Shown: piece by piece, positions 46,030-56,203 of the stretch
How the letters are laid out: each line of letters begins with the position of its first letter
How positions within the stretch are numbered: position 1 is the stretch's first letter
Source of the DNA: Erythrobacter sp. KY5
Lineage (GTDB): Bacteria > Pseudomonadota > Alphaproteobacteria > Sphingomonadales > Sphingomonadaceae
Assembly (NCBI RefSeq): GCF_003264115.1
Contig: NZ_CP021912.1
Location: forward strand, 1,037,001 to 1,101,000
Direction: 5' to 3'
DNA: 64,000 bases
Program-made: the position numbers and the translations under genes
The notes under the pieces: model-generated
The model's input: only the letters and a program-made list of their open reading frames with translations
Told to the model about the DNA's origin: nothing
The model's database searches: none

Positions 46030-47052
46030 ATTGATACGCAGATCCATCTCGAGGCTATCGATCCTGAGCTGATCGCGCGCTTCGACGCTGCGCTGGAGCG
46101 CCTTTGGCCCGAAGAGGATCGAACCGGGCCGTTGGGCCTGGCGGTGTCGGGCGGTCCCGATAGTCTCGCGCTGCTGTTGCTCGGCGCGGCAGCGAGGCCG
46201 GGCGAAGTTGCGGTGATGAGCATCGACCACGGACTTCGTCCCGAAGCGGCTCAGGAAGTCGCTTTCGTGGAGAGCCTGTGCCGGACGCTCGGCATTCCCT
46301 TTACGGCGGCGAAGGTCGCGCCGGGCTCGGGAAACCTGCAGGCGCGGGCGCGTGAGGCCCGCTACGCAGCGCTAGTCCAATGGGCCGCGCAGCAGGGGCT
46401 CGGTGCGGTCGCGACGGCGCACCATATTGACGATCAGGCCGAAACGCTGCTGATGCGGCTTGCGCGGGGAAGCGGGATTGCCGGTCTGGCTGGCGTGCGC
46501 GAGTGGACGCATCTGCCCCAAAGCGACGTGCCATTGATCCGCCCCTTGCTGGGCTTTCGCAAGACAGAGCTTGAAGCGGTGGTTAAGAGCGCGGCCATCG
46601 CTGCGGTGAGGGACCCCTCAAACGAAAACCCCGCCTTCGACCGCGTGCGCGTGCGGCAGCATCTTGCTCAGCACGACTGGCTCGATGCCGAGGCGCTGGC
46701 GACGAGCGCACATCACCTTGCCGAAGCGTGGCGCGCACTGGAATGGTATGCGCAGCTCGACTGGGAGGAGATGGTCGACCGCGAGGAAACGCCCGAAGGC
46801 GCGCCGCAATACCGGTATTATTGCAATGCACCGCGCGCGGTCCAGGTGGAGACGGTAAGCCGGATCGTGAGCGCCCTTGGTGGCCGGGTCAGCCGCAGCG
46901 AAGCGGGTAATGCCGCCGACAGGTTATGGCGCGGCGAGAACGCATCGCTCGGCGGCGTGCTAGGCCGATGCGATATCGAGAAGGTCGAGAAAGTCGGCGT
47001 CGAAATGCGTGTCTGGCGCTTCTCACCCGAACCGCCGAGGAACACGCACTAA
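46030..47052 (+). CDS. tilS: tRNA(Ile)-lysidine synthetase TilS
   Basis: ATP-dependent enzyme modifying C34 of the AUA-reading tRNA-Ile anticodon. The PP-loop VSGGPDSLALL, DHGLRPEA, the TAHHIDDQAETLLMRLARGSGIAGL region and PLLGFRKTEL are present. The earliest conventional in-frame start, TTG 46132, begins only six residues before the PP-loop. The frame remains open upstream and codes a TilS-like N-terminus (EAIDPELIARFDAALERL) with no ATG, GTG or TTG; AAGGGGG precedes CTG 46027 and ATT 46030. The start given (ATT 46030) is therefore tentative. Confidence 0.88.
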   Translation: MDTQIHLEAIDPELIARFDAALERLWPEEDRTGPLGLAVSGGPDSLALLLLGAAARPGEVAVMSIDHGLRPEAAQEVAFVESLCRTLGIPFTAAKVAPGSGNLQARAREARYAALVQWAAQQGLGAVATAHHIDDQAETLLMRLARGSGIAGLAGVREWTHLPQSDVPLIRPLLGFRKTELEAVVKSAAIAAVRDPSNENPAFDRVRVRQHLAQHDWLDAEALATSAHHLAEAWRALEWYAQLDWEEMVDREETPEGAPQYRYYCNAPRAVQVETVSRIVSALGGRVSRSEAGNAADRLWRGENASLGGVLGRCDIEKVEKVGVEMRVWRFSPEPPRNTH

Positions 47053-47056
47053 CAGG

Positions 47057-48022
47057 TCACGACATGATCTTGTCGCCAAGGCCGATCATTTTGCCCCGCG
47101 TGATCACAACCCTGTCGCCGCGCTTTGCAATCGCGAACAGCTTTTCCGCAAAAGGATCGGGCACGCCGATACAGCCGTGCGAGGCATAGCCGTTCATTAC
47201 CGGTGAACCGTGGATCGCGATCCCGTCCCACGTGAGGCGCAAGGTCCATGGCATTGGCGCATTGTTGTACTTCTCCGATACGTTATCGCGCTCCTTCGTC
47301 AGGATCGGGAAAGTGCCGAGCGGCGTCGGGTGCGACTGGGTACCCAGCAGCGCCACCGCCGTGCCGATTTCGTGACCGTCGCGGAACACGCTGATGACGC
47401 GCGCATCGAGGTCGACGGTCATCACGATCTTGCCCGTGGCAGGCGCGCGGCTTTCGTCCCAGTACCAATCGCCATACCGGATCGAACCCTCGATCGGCAG
47501 GATAGACTTGATGACGAAGGGATCGTCGCTCTGGACGACCGGCACGTTCTGGACCTGCGGCTCGGAAATCAGGCGGGTTGCGGGGCCACGCGGCGGCTGC
47601 GTCGTGGCGGAGGCATATTGCGCAGGCACGCTGTTATAGGTCACTTCGTCGAAGTCGTAGGCGCTGTTTGCCGCGATGGTGGCTGTAGGTTCGGGCGTTT
47701 CGACCAGTGCATTGGCAAGCGCGTTCACCGCAGCCGGGGCTGGCGGAAGTTCGGGAAGATCATCGGCTGACGTGTCGATCCCGAAAGGCTGCGGCAGGCT
47801 CGGGTCGACCACCAGCGAAGCGCCTCCGGTGGTCGGGTCGATCGCGCGGATCGCGTTTTGCGCGTCGGAAGCGACCTGCACGGCGGCATCGGCGGCCTCA
47901 TCGGCGCTGGTCTGCGCGACTGCGAGCGAGGTGCCCCCGGTCAGCGCGGCAATTCCGGCGAGCGCGGTCAGGCCGAGATGTGTGAAAGTCGTTTGCAGAA
48001 GTTTCTGGTTCATGCTGCGCAT
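47057..48022 (-). CDS. L,D-transpeptidase family (YkuD) protein
   Basis: Secreted peptidoglycan-type transpeptidase of 321 residues. Signal peptide (~1-37, ending SLAVAQ), an Ala/Pro-rich spacer (~40-150), and a C-terminal YkuD domain with IHGSPVMNGYASHGCIGV, the family's HxxSHGC catalytic block (Cys near residue 284). VIDPSLP-like VVDPSLPQPFG and the GTQSHPTPLGTFPI segment are typical of substrate loops. The start could be ATG 48022 or 48013. It converges with tilS, the stops 4 bp apart. Confidence 0.88.
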   Translation of the reverse strand: MRSMNQKLLQTTFTHLGLTALAGIAALTGGTSLAVAQTSADEAADAAVQVASDAQNAIRAIDPTTGGASLVVDPSLPQPFGIDTSADDLPELPPAPAAVNALANALVETPEPTATIAANSAYDFDEVTYNSVPAQYASATTQPPRGPATRLISEPQVQNVPVVQSDDPFVIKSILPIEGSIRYGDWYWDESRAPATGKIVMTVDLDARVISVFRDGHEIGTAVALLGTQSHPTPLGTFPILTKERDNVSEKYNNAPMPWTLRLTWDGIAIHGSPVMNGYASHGCIGVPDPFAEKLFAIAKRGDRVVITRGKMIGLGDKIMS

Positions 48023-48063
48023 TATGGCGATAATCGCGGTAAACTTCCAGCGACTAACGGGCG

Positions 48064-48082
48064 GCGTCCCCTCAAGGGACGC
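48064..48082. terminator. candidate stem-loop between ppc and the L,D-transpeptidase gene
   Basis: GCGTCCC-ctcaa-GGGACGC is a perfect 7-bp hairpin 37 bp downstream of the ppc stop on the minus strand. There is no T-run directly after it on either strand, so termination is only a guess. Confidence 0.3.
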
Positions 48083-48119
48083 AGGGAACCCAAAGGTTAA
48101 TGCGCATGGCCTCGCGGAG

Positions 48120-50909
48120 TTATCCGTGCGCCCCGAACTGGTTGGCTATCGCAATGCTGAGACGCAGCATCAGCGAATAGGCGCGCTCGATAGGGTCGAT
48201 GAAGTCGCGGGTGATCGCGGCATAACCCTCCGCCTGCGCATCGGGATAGTCGGCAGGCGCGTCGATCGCGAAATCGGATGGCGAGGGGAAATGCGTTGGG
48301 AACGCGCGCCGCATCTGGGAAAGCGCGTCTTCGATGCGCAGGCTGAACACCATCTCCAGCACGTCCTCGCGGCTGACATCGTTCGCTCTGGAGAAGACCG
48401 GGACCGACACGGCGCGAAGGAAGATATGCTGCATCAGCGCCAGCCTCAGCGCCTGCGCCGCGCCGATCATCCGGCGGGTTTCCTCGACCGGCATGTCATT
48501 CTCAACCGGCGGCAACAGCTCGATCAGGCGGTGATATTTGAGCGCATCGACGCGCAAGCGGGAGGCAAGGCGGCGGAACACCCCGGTGCGATCGTCCTTG
48601 GTCAGATATTCGGCCAGCACCTCGCACGCGGCCGACAAATGCGGCTCGGTCCCGCGATAGGGACGGCTCGCCCAGTAAGCGGAGTTGAACAGCTCGCCAT
48701 ATGCCGCAACCGTCTTGATGCTGGCGAGCGAGTTCGATGTGCGGGCAAGGCGCAGCATCTGCCGCCCGCGCTCGCTTTCCTGCAAGAGCGCTGCGATCTC
48801 TTCGTAATTGCCATCTGCCGCGCTGCCGATCCCGGCGATGACATTCACCGGAAAGCCAAGCTGCTGGAGGATCGAATTGTGCGGGATCGCGCGGATCTGG
48901 CGTAGGTTCATGTCGCGGTCGGCGCTAAGGTCCGACTGGCGGCGCGAGACCCGGCTGCCGGTCGAATTGAGCAAGCCGAGGCCGAAGGCTGTCACCGCGC
49001 GGCTGTAAGTCTGGCTGCGCAGATGGGCGCGCTGATGCGCACGGATGGCGCGGTAGAAATCGAGGCTGAGATCGGTGCGCGCATAGAATGGATCGTCGCA
49101 AACCTCGCTGCGCTCAGGCGCATCGGTGATGATCCGCGTCAGTGTCGCGTGGGCGAGCGCGGGGTTGGCAAACAGCAGATATCCGTCGCCGCCCTGAAAG
49201 CTGACTTCGGGTTCGAGTTCAATTCCGTGACGGTGGAACCGGCTGCGCGCCCACGGGCTGAGCGGCCATGTCAGGCGGTCGGCAAAGCCGCTGGGATGCG
49301 CGCCGCGACCCATGCTTTCGCCGTGTGTGTTGAAGATCAGAGCGGCCACGTCCTTGAGGCCATTGCGCTCCATCGCCTGCGCAAGCCGCCCTTGCAGACG
49401 CTCAATCGCGAGGCTCGCGGGAATTTGCCCGACGAACCGCCCGGCGTCCGAGAACCCGGTCTGGATGCACACCCGTCCGCGTGTCCGGGCGTAGTCCTTG
49501 TACTGGTCTTCTGCGCACAGCGCTTCGAGGAAGCGCCCGCCGTGCTCAAGCGCGCTTTCGGTTTCGAACAAAGGCGAGACATCGACCTTGTCCTCGATCC
49601 CGAACAGCCGCGCGAGATACAGCGCGGCGAGGATGGTCGAGGGCTGCTCGCATTCGGCGATCAGCATCCGGATCGGCGTATCGGCGTCGATATGACCCAG
49701 GATCTGCGCCATCGCGAGGAATTGCCGGGTCGCGGTCGAGCTTTCGATGGCGAGCGAGGCGAAATTGGTTCGCTTGGGTTCGACTTCTGCAAGCATCCGG
49801 CGAAGCGTCGCCATCGCGCCCTTGCTGGCGAGATCGAGGCCCGCTTGATCGCCCAGATGCGCGCGGATGGCGTTGTGAAGCTGCTTTGCGTTCACGCGGA
49901 AATGGACATGCGCCATGCCAAGCCCATCGGCGCGCATCGCGGCGGCAAGAGTGAGCAGGTCGACGGCGTGATCGGTATCGTCGCTCGCCTCGGCCTCTTT
50001 TTCGAGCGCTTCGATGATCCCAGCGAGCGAGGTCAGCTTTGCCGGATCGTCAGCGGTCAGCCGGTTGGCGGCGGCGGAAAGCTTGTCCGCATCGGTAAGG
50101 TCATCTGCGAAGTCCTTCGCCCCGCGCGCGGCGTGTTCGGCCGCTGCGGTGAGCGTTTCGACCAATGCGTGCCCGGCGTCGATGGCCTTGAGGTCAGCCG
50201 CATAACGCTCCAGCCGTTCGGCCTTTTCCGACAGGCGGAACCGGATCGAGGTGTACCACTTGATATCGGTGCGCCCGTCCATGTCGTATCCAACCCAGGT
50301 CGCGAAGCGGAACGGCAGCGGCTTTGTGATCTTCCACTGCTTCGGCCAGCACGCGGCTGCATGGACCAGCGCCTCGCGAGCGATCTGGCTGCGCGCATCC
50401 TGCGCATTGGCGATGGCGGCCATCGCCTGTTCGTGTTCGTAATCGAGCGTGACGGCGGGTCGCGGCTCGCTGGTGGCGCAGGCATCGCAGGAAAGCTTCG
50501 CGCCGGTCGCGGCGGCTTCGGCGACAACCGTTGTGTGCGCGGGCGTCATCAAAAAGGTGGGATGCGCGGTGAAGACCGCGTGCAGGCTCGGCGTTTCCAA
50601 CCTTGCGCGAAAAGCGTTGAAATCCTCACCCGGTCCCAGCGCTTCCTTGAGAGCGGTCGTGTTGGCTTGCGGTTCGACCGGCGCAACCAGCCGCTCAAGC
50701 CGTTTGGCGCGCGCCTTGAGCGAGCTGCACTCCATCTCGACCACTAGGTCTTCGAGCGCATCGAGGTCCATCACCCCGCCCTCAAGCGAGCGCGACAGGT
50801 CGAGGCCAAGCTGAAAGACCGGGTTGAACAGCGGCGTCTCGCGCGTGCGGGCGTGCAGCTCCTGCAATCGCTCTGACAGCGAGCCGAGCGTGGTCAGCGG
50901 CAAGGTCAT
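48120..50909 (-). CDS. ppc: divergent phosphoenolpyruvate carboxylase
   Basis: Protein of 929 residues with PEP carboxylase fold, normally making oxaloacetate from PEP and bicarbonate. The catalytic-histidine motif FTAHPT is kept (His116). Other motifs differ from the E. coli type: GYDMDGRTD replaces GGDRDGNP (~205), QTGFSDAGRFVGQ replaces the YSDSAKDAG block, and HGESMGRGAHP (~530) replaces HGRGGTxGRGGGP, so one of its two arginines is absent. PVNVIAGIGSAADG near the C-terminus is intact within this subfamily. ATG overlaps the glk stop (ATGA). Likely a PEP carboxylase, but activity should be confirmed given these changes. Confidence 0.82.
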   Translation of the reverse strand: MTLPLTTLGSLSERLQELHARTRETPLFNPVFQLGLDLSRSLEGGVMDLDALEDLVVEMECSSLKARAKRLERLVAPVEPQANTTALKEALGPGEDFNAFRARLETPSLHAVFTAHPTFLMTPAHTTVVAEAAATGAKLSCDACATSEPRPAVTLDYEHEQAMAAIANAQDARSQIAREALVHAAACWPKQWKITKPLPFRFATWVGYDMDGRTDIKWYTSIRFRLSEKAERLERYAADLKAIDAGHALVETLTAAAEHAARGAKDFADDLTDADKLSAAANRLTADDPAKLTSLAGIIEALEKEAEASDDTDHAVDLLTLAAAMRADGLGMAHVHFRVNAKQLHNAIRAHLGDQAGLDLASKGAMATLRRMLAEVEPKRTNFASLAIESSTATRQFLAMAQILGHIDADTPIRMLIAECEQPSTILAALYLARLFGIEDKVDVSPLFETESALEHGGRFLEALCAEDQYKDYARTRGRVCIQTGFSDAGRFVGQIPASLAIERLQGRLAQAMERNGLKDVAALIFNTHGESMGRGAHPSGFADRLTWPLSPWARSRFHRHGIELEPEVSFQGGDGYLLFANPALAHATLTRIITDAPERSEVCDDPFYARTDLSLDFYRAIRAHQRAHLRSQTYSRAVTAFGLGLLNSTGSRVSRRQSDLSADRDMNLRQIRAIPHNSILQQLGFPVNVIAGIGSAADGNYEEIAALLQESERGRQMLRLARTSNSLASIKTVAAYGELFNSAYWASRPYRGTEPHLSAACEVLAEYLTKDDRTGVFRRLASRLRVDALKYHRLIELLPPVENDMPVEETRRMIGAAQALRLALMQHIFLRAVSVPVFSRANDVSREDVLEMVFSLRIEDALSQMRRAFPTHFPSPSDFAIDAPADYPDAQAEGYAAITRDFIDPIERAYSLMLRLSIAIANQFGAHG

Positions 50910-51901
50910 GGCTGCGGTTCCTCAAGATGGGTCTGGGCAAAGGCGGCTGCTGCACCGAGCAGGCCGGGTTGGGGGTGGGTGATGAGCTTTACCGGAAGCG
51001 TCGCCATCATCCCGGCAAAGCGCCCCTTGGCGGTGAAGCGCGAGGCGAAACCGGACGTGCGGATCGTCTCGCGAATGCGGTAGCCAAGGCCCCCTGCGAT
51101 CACGACGCCCTTGGCCCCCTGAACCAGCGCGATGTCCCCTGCGACCGATCCCAGTGCGAGGCAGAAGCGGTCGACCGCGGCGGCGGCGAGGCTGTCCGAA
51201 CCGTCGGTTCCGGCGGTCCAGATTTCGACATCGGTCATTTCGCGCACCGCGCGCCCTTCCATGGCAGCTAGCGCCTGAAAAATGTCGACGATGGCAGGGC
51301 CCGAGACGACGCGTTCGTCCGAGACGCGCGTGTGGCGCTTGCGCAGGCGAGCAAGGATCGCGTCCTCGATACTGTCGAGCGGCGCGAAATCGCCGTGACC
51401 GCCCTCGGTCGCCTGAACGCGGTAAGAGCCGTCGGGGCGGCGATAGAAGTATGCGACGCCCAGCCCGGTGCCCGGACCAAGGACGCTGATCGTGCCGGGT
51501 TCGGGGAAGGGCACGTCCGGGCCAGCGAGATGCAGGAATTCCTCGTCAGGCGCGCGCGCAGCGGCGTGAGCCACGGCTTCGAAATCGTTGACGATGACGT
51601 GGCTCTTGCAGCCCAGCTTGCTCTCGATCAGCGGCGGGCGGATCATCCAGGGATTGTTGGTAAAGCGGATGATGTCGGGCTTGATCGGCCCGGCCACCGC
51701 CATCGCCAGTTGGTCGGGCAAATTGCCGCCCATCTGCTGCGCGAAATCCTCCCACGCGGTCTGGAAACTGGCGTGGGTTTCGGTGTGGATCGTGACCGGA
51801 TCGCCCAGCGCGATGTTGCTGTCCGCATGGATGGTCGCGATGGCAAAGCGTGCATGCGTGCCGCCGATATCGACGGTGACGATCTGTGTCTCCCCCGCCA
51901 A
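50906..51901 (-). CDS. glk: glucokinase
   Basis: ATP-dependent glucose kinase of about 331 residues, Glk (not ROK) type: VDIGGTHARFA for ATP/phosphate binding, LGPGTGLGVAYF, and TEGGHGDFAPLD. The start is taken as TTG 51901, 4 bp past the edd stop, because it gives the family N-terminus (AGETQIVTVDIGGT) and AGGA lies upstream. An ATG at 51955 would add 18 residues overlapping edd. Feeds glucose 6-phosphate into the Entner-Doudoroff genes just upstream. Confidence 0.92.
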   Translation of the reverse strand: MAGETQIVTVDIGGTHARFAIATIHADSNIALGDPVTIHTETHASFQTAWEDFAQQMGGNLPDQLAMAVAGPIKPDIIRFTNNPWMIRPPLIESKLGCKSHVIVNDFEAVAHAAARAPDEEFLHLAGPDVPFPEPGTISVLGPGTGLGVAYFYRRPDGSYRVQATEGGHGDFAPLDSIEDAILARLRKRHTRVSDERVVSGPAIVDIFQALAAMEGRAVREMTDVEIWTAGTDGSDSLAAAAVDRFCLALGSVAGDIALVQGAKGVVIAGGLGYRIRETIRTSGFASRFTAKGRFAGMMATLPVKLITHPQPGLLGAAAAFAQTHLEEPQP

Positions 51902-51905
51902 GGCT

Positions 51906-53711
51906 TTACAATCCTGCGCTGGCGAGCATTGCCGATGCGCCCTGTTCGGCGCCATCGGCCTGCAACTGCATCATCCGGTAAAGCTCGCGCCCGACGCCCC
52001 ATTCGGGCTCGGGATCGGGAGCGGCGTCGCGCGCGTCGAGGTCGGCTGTGGTCGAAAGCTCGCCCGTCTCCGCGCAGACCTTCACCATGTCGCCATCGCG
52101 CAGGTAAGCGAGCGGTCCGCCGCCGACAGCCTCGGGCGTGATGTGGATCGCGCAAGGCACCTTGCCTGACGCGCCCGACATGCGCCCATCGGTGACGAGC
52201 GCGACCTTGAACCCCTTGTCCTGCAACACTGCGAGCGGCGGGGTGAGCGAGTGGAGTTCGGGCATCCCATTGGCGCGCGGGCCCTGAAAGCGCACGACGA
52301 CCACGACATCGCGGTCAAGCTCGCCCGCCTTGAAGGCTTTCGTCACGTCATGCTGGTTTTCGAACACGCGGCACGGCGCCTCGATGGTCCAGCGCTCTTT
52401 TGCGACCGCCGATGATTTGAAACAGGCGCGGCCAAGATTGCCGGTCAAAAGCTTCATGCCGCCGTCATGCTGGAAAGGCTCTGCCACCGGGCGAAGCATG
52501 GTGTCGTCGCGCGTTTCGGTGACGCGGGTCCACTGGAGCTTGTCGTCCTGCCAGACGGGTTCTGCCGTGTAGGCTTCGAAGCCGTCTTCCCACACGGTGA
52601 GGATGTCGGCGTGCGCAAGGCCTGCGCCCAGAAGCTCGCCGATCACGTAACCCATGCCGCCAGCGTGGTGGAACTGGTTCACATCGCCCGATCCGTTGGG
52701 ATAGACCCGCGCGACGAGCGGGACGACGCTCGACAGCTCGGCAAGGTCGGTCCAGTCGATGATGACGCCGGCGGCGCGCGCCATGGCGGGGATGTGGATT
52801 GCGTGATTGGTGGAGCCGCCCGTGGCGAGAAGGCCGATGGCGGCGTTGATGATCGCTTTTTCGTCGACCACCTGCGCCAGAGTACGCTCCGTCGTCCCGG
52901 CAAGCTCGGCCACCCGGTGAACCGCCGCCCGGTCGAGCGCCTGGCGCAATCTCGTGCCCGGCTGGACGAACGCCGCGCCCGGAACATGCAGCCCCATCAT
53001 CTCCATCATCATCTGGTTGGAGTTGGCGGTGCCATAGAACGTGCAGGTGCCCGGCGAGTGATAGCTTGCGAGTTCGCTTTCGAGCAGCACATCGCGCCCG
53101 ACTTCGCCCGCCGCATATTTCTGGCGGGTTTCCTGCTTCTGCTTGTTCGAAATCCCGCTCGGCATTGGGCCTGACGGCACAAAAATCGCGGGCAGGTGGC
53201 CAAAGCGCAGCGCGCCGATCATCAGGCCGGGGACGATCTTGTCGCAAATGCCAAGATAGGCCGCGCCGTCATACATCTGGTGGCTCATCGCGACCGTGGC
53301 GGCCATGGCGATGTTGTCGCGAGAAAAGAGCGAGAGCTCCATCCCGTCCTCGCCCTGTGTGACGCCATCGCACATAGCAGGCGTGCCGCCCGCGACCTGA
53401 GCCGTTGCGCCCACTTCGCGCGCATAGATCTTCAGGCGATCGGGATAGCGGCCATAGGGCTGATGCGCGGAGAGCATGTCGTTATAGGCGGTGACGATCC
53501 CGATATTGGGCCCGCGCCCCTCCTTCATCGCCTCCTGATCCTCAAGCGCGCCCGCAAAGGCATGAGCGAGCACCGAGCATGAGACCTGCTCGCGTTCGGG
53601 GCGTCGGTCGCCCTCGCGCTTCATCAGGTCGAGATATCGCCCGCGCGACGGTTTTGAGCGTTCGATAATACGCTCCGTCACGCGGTGGATGGTGTCGTTG
53701 AGGTTACTCAT
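51906..53711 (-). CDS. edd: 6-phosphogluconate dehydratase
   Basis: [4Fe-4S]-dependent dehydratase of 601 residues (IlvD/Edd family) making 2-keto-3-deoxy-6-phosphogluconate. [30 protein letters not shown] and ATGGSTNH segments supply cluster cysteines and substrate site; [11 protein letters not shown] is near the end. Overlaps the zwf stop by 8 bp. The aldolase gene eda is not in the window. Confidence 0.95.
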   Translation of the reverse strand: MSNLNDTIHRVTERIIERSKPSRGRYLDLMKREGDRRPEREQVSCSVLAHAFAGALEDQEAMKEGRGPNIGIVTAYNDMLSAHQPYGRYPDRLKIYAREVGATAQVAGGTPAMCDGVTQGEDGMELSLFSRDNIAMAATVAMSHQMYDGAAYLGICDKIVPGLMIGALRFGHLPAIFVPSGPMPSGISNKQKQETRQKYAAGEVGRDVLLESELASYHSPGTCTFYGTANSNQMMMEMMGLHVPGAAFVQPGTRLRQALDRAAVHRVAELAGTTERTLAQVVDEKAIINAAIGLLATGGSTNHAIHIPAMARAAGVIIDWTDLAELSSVVPLVARVYPNGSGDVNQFHHAGGMGYVIGELLGAGLAHADILTVWEDGFEAYTAEPVWQDDKLQWTRVTETRDDTMLRPVAEPFQHDGGMKLLTGNLGRACFKSSAVAKERWTIEAPCRVFENQHDVTKAFKAGELDRDVVVVVRFQGPRANGMPELHSLTPPLAVLQDKGFKVALVTDGRMSGASGKVPCAIHITPEAVGGGPLAYLRDGDMVKVCAETGELSTTADLDARDAAPDPEPEWGVGRELYRMMQLQADGAEQGASAMLASAGL

Positions 53712-55176
53712 GCCAGCTCACTCCGTCGCGTTCGGCGAGCGCGATTGCCGCGCTCGGCCCCCAGCTGCCTGCGGTGTAGGTCTTGGGGGTGACGCCGTTC
53801 GCTTCCCATTCGGCGCGGATCGCGTCGATCCAGTGCCACTGTGCCTCGACCTCGTCGCGGCGCACGAACAATGTCTGATCGCCCTTGATGAGGTCAAGAA
53901 GCAGGCGCTCATACGCGATGCGGCGCTGGGTCTCGGCAAAGGCCGATGGCATCGCGATCTTCAGCGGCACTTCGCGCAGGCGTACGCCGTCTTCATCAAG
54001 GCCCGGCACTTTCGCCATCAGCGAGAGCGTGATGTCCTCTTCTGGCTGAATGCCGATGAGGAGGTGGTTGGGTTGGAGCCCTGCGGCGGTTTGAAGTTTC
54101 TGGCCTTCGAAGATCGAGTGCGGGACGCAGCGGAATTTGACCAGAATCTCGGTCACGCGTTCAGGCAGGCGCTTTCCGGTGCGCAGGTAAAAGGGCACGC
54201 CCTTCCAACGCCAATTGTCGACATGCGCCTTGATCGCGGTGAAGGTTTCCGTGGTCGAGGGCTTGCCCAGTTCCTCGTCATAGCCCGGCACCGCCTGTCC
54301 GTTGACCGCACCTGCGCGGTACTGACCGGTAACGGTCTCGCTGGCGACAGCCTTGCGCAGAGCACGCAGCACCTTGACCTTTTCATCGCGCACGGCGGTC
54401 GCATCGAAGCTTGTCGGCGGTTCCATCGCGACCAGAGCGAGCAGTTGCAACATGTGGTTCTGCACCATGTCACGCAGCGCGCCTGCATCGTCGTAGAACG
54501 TCACGCGGCCTTCGAGACCCACCGTCTCCGCGACTGTGATCTGCACATGCTCGATGATGTTCGAATTCCAGATCGGTTCGAACAGGATGTTGGCAAAACG
54601 CAGCGCAAGGAGGTTCTGCACCGTCTCCTTGCCCAGATAATGGTCGATGCGGAAAATGCGTTCTTCGGGAAAGGCATCGGCAACCGCATCGTTGATCTGC
54701 GCAGAGCTTTCCAGATCGGTGCCGAGCGGTTTTTCAAGGCACATGCGCACCTTCTCACCCGTCAGCCCGGCATGTTGTAGCCCGGCAATCGTGGGGCCGA
54801 ACAGGCTGGGTGCGGTGGAAAGGAATATGGCGAGGCCGCCATTTTCCTCATCGCTTTTGCCCGCATCGGCGACCTTTGCCGCCAGCGCATCGAAGCCATC
54901 GACCGTGGACGCATCGAGCGGCTGGTATGTCAGGCGATTGAGAAACTGCGCCATGCTGCCGCGCCGTTCAGCGGGCAGGAATTCCTCAAGCGCCTCACGC
55001 GCCATATTGCGAAATTCGCCATCGTCGATTTCGCTGCGCGCCGTGCCGATAATGGCGAGGCGTTCCGGCAAAAGCCCGTCCGCATCAAGAGCGCAAAGGC
55101 TGGGCAGCAGCTTGCGCCGCGCAAGGTCCCCCGTCGCCCCGAACAAGAGCAAACGGTCAGCAGCAAATTCAGTCAT
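53704..55176 (-). CDS. zwf: glucose-6-phosphate 1-dehydrogenase
   Basis: NADP-dependent enzyme of 490 residues opening the Entner-Doudoroff route. The nucleotide-binding [15 protein letters not shown] and active-site [11 protein letters not shown] are present. ATG 55176 is preceded by GGGGA; an in-frame TTG four codons upstream is less likely. First gene of the zwf-edd-glk-ppc run. pgl, often found between zwf and edd, is absent here. Confidence 0.96.
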   Translation of the reverse strand: MTEFAADRLLLFGATGDLARRKLLPSLCALDADGLLPERLAIIGTARSEIDDGEFRNMAREALEEFLPAERRGSMAQFLNRLTYQPLDASTVDGFDALAAKVADAGKSDEENGGLAIFLSTAPSLFGPTIAGLQHAGLTGEKVRMCLEKPLGTDLESSAQINDAVADAFPEERIFRIDHYLGKETVQNLLALRFANILFEPIWNSNIIEHVQITVAETVGLEGRVTFYDDAGALRDMVQNHMLQLLALVAMEPPTSFDATAVRDEKVKVLRALRKAVASETVTGQYRAGAVNGQAVPGYDEELGKPSTTETFTAIKAHVDNWRWKGVPFYLRTGKRLPERVTEILVKFRCVPHSIFEGQKLQTAAGLQPNHLLIGIQPEEDITLSLMAKVPGLDEDGVRLREVPLKIAMPSAFAETQRRIAYERLLLDLIKGDQTLFVRRDEVEAQWHWIDAIRAEWEANGVTPKTYTAGSWGPSAAIALAERDGVSWHE

Positions 55177-55262
55177 CGTGATCCCCAATATTCAAGTGGG
55201 GCGTAACGTCATGTCAGGATGCCTGCAACGAAAGAATTGTTGCAGGTGCGAAAACGTAAGAT

Positions 55263-56072
55263 TCAGTCTCCAAACGCTACGGAAACCTTGCTGTATTCGA
55301 ATTGCATCGGGCCAAAGGTGGTGAGGAAAGAGACATCGGCTGCATCGCGTCCCACGCCGATCTTCACCGCATTGGCAAGGTCGGCCATTCCGGTTGCATC
55401 GACAAGTTGCCAGCTACCTGCGCCTTCGCTTTCCTCGCCATGCGGATCGGCAAGGAACACCTCGGCGACGGCATGAAAATCCTGCGGCGTGACCCCGGGC
55501 GCATAGCAGGCGACATAGCGCGCCGGGATCGAAGAGGCGCGGGCCAGCATCACCAGCACATGCGTGTAATCACGGCAGATACCGGCGCGCGCGATGAAGC
55601 TGTCGCTTGCATCGGTGGAAGCATCGGAGATGCCCGGCGTGTAGGTGAAGTTGGCCTCTATCCAGTCGCGGATCGCGGCGATGCGCGCACCCCCGCTCGT
55701 CCCTTCGAATTCGGCGGACGCGAGCGACTGGTACTGGTCGGCGCGGCAATAACGGGAATCGAGCAGGAACTTGACCGTCTCGCCCGGCAGCATGTGCGGG
55801 GGAAGCGAGGCGAGGGTGGAAAGGTCGTGCAGCTGTCGTTTGACGCGAATGTTCGCTTCGTACTGGACCTCCATCCGGCCTTTTCCTTCGAGCCAGATCC
55901 GCTCCCCGATATTATCCTGCGCCGCGACGCGGGCGAGGTGCTGGGTTGCGGTGATCGAAGTCGCAGTGTCGATAATCTCCTGCTCAGGCAGCGAAGCGGC
56001 TTCGAACTGAAGCAGCGCCGAAGTCGGCTGGTCGAAACAAAAGGCGAAGCGGGAGGAGATGAGTACGGACAT
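55263..56072 (-). CDS. transglutaminase-like cysteine protease family protein
   Basis: Protein of 269 residues with the transglutaminase-like domain: an N-terminal beta part (~1-120) and the catalytic triad Cys in AGICRDYTH, His in DFHAVAEV and Asp in LVDATG. No signal peptide is obvious. Such proteins in bacteria are often next to circularly permuted ATP-grasp or alpha-E genes, but none is near. Its upstream region carries four phased GTGACAC-type repeats. Confidence 0.88.
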   Translation of the reverse strand: MSVLISSRFAFCFDQPTSALLQFEAASLPEQEIIDTATSITATQHLARVAAQDNIGERIWLEGKGRMEVQYEANIRVKRQLHDLSTLASLPPHMLPGETVKFLLDSRYCRADQYQSLASAEFEGTSGGARIAAIRDWIEANFTYTPGISDASTDASDSFIARAGICRDYTHVLVMLARASSIPARYVACYAPGVTPQDFHAVAEVFLADPHGEESEGAGSWQLVDATGMADLANAVKIGVGRDAADVSFLTTFGPMQFEYSKVSVAFGD

Positions 56073-56203
56073 ATGTTAACCTAACGCATGAGAACGCGGC
56101 GGTTCCGAGCGCGGCGTGTTTTCCTACTTGCCAGCCGGCTGATACGGCAGCGCGCATGGCTCTCGCACGCCCGACTGAGAATGGACACTCGCCCTCAGCC
56201 AGA

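Noticed and set aside
49023..50747. A 574-codon plus-strand open frame.
   Set aside because: Antisense to the PEP carboxylase gene, without recognisable domain or ribosome-binding site.
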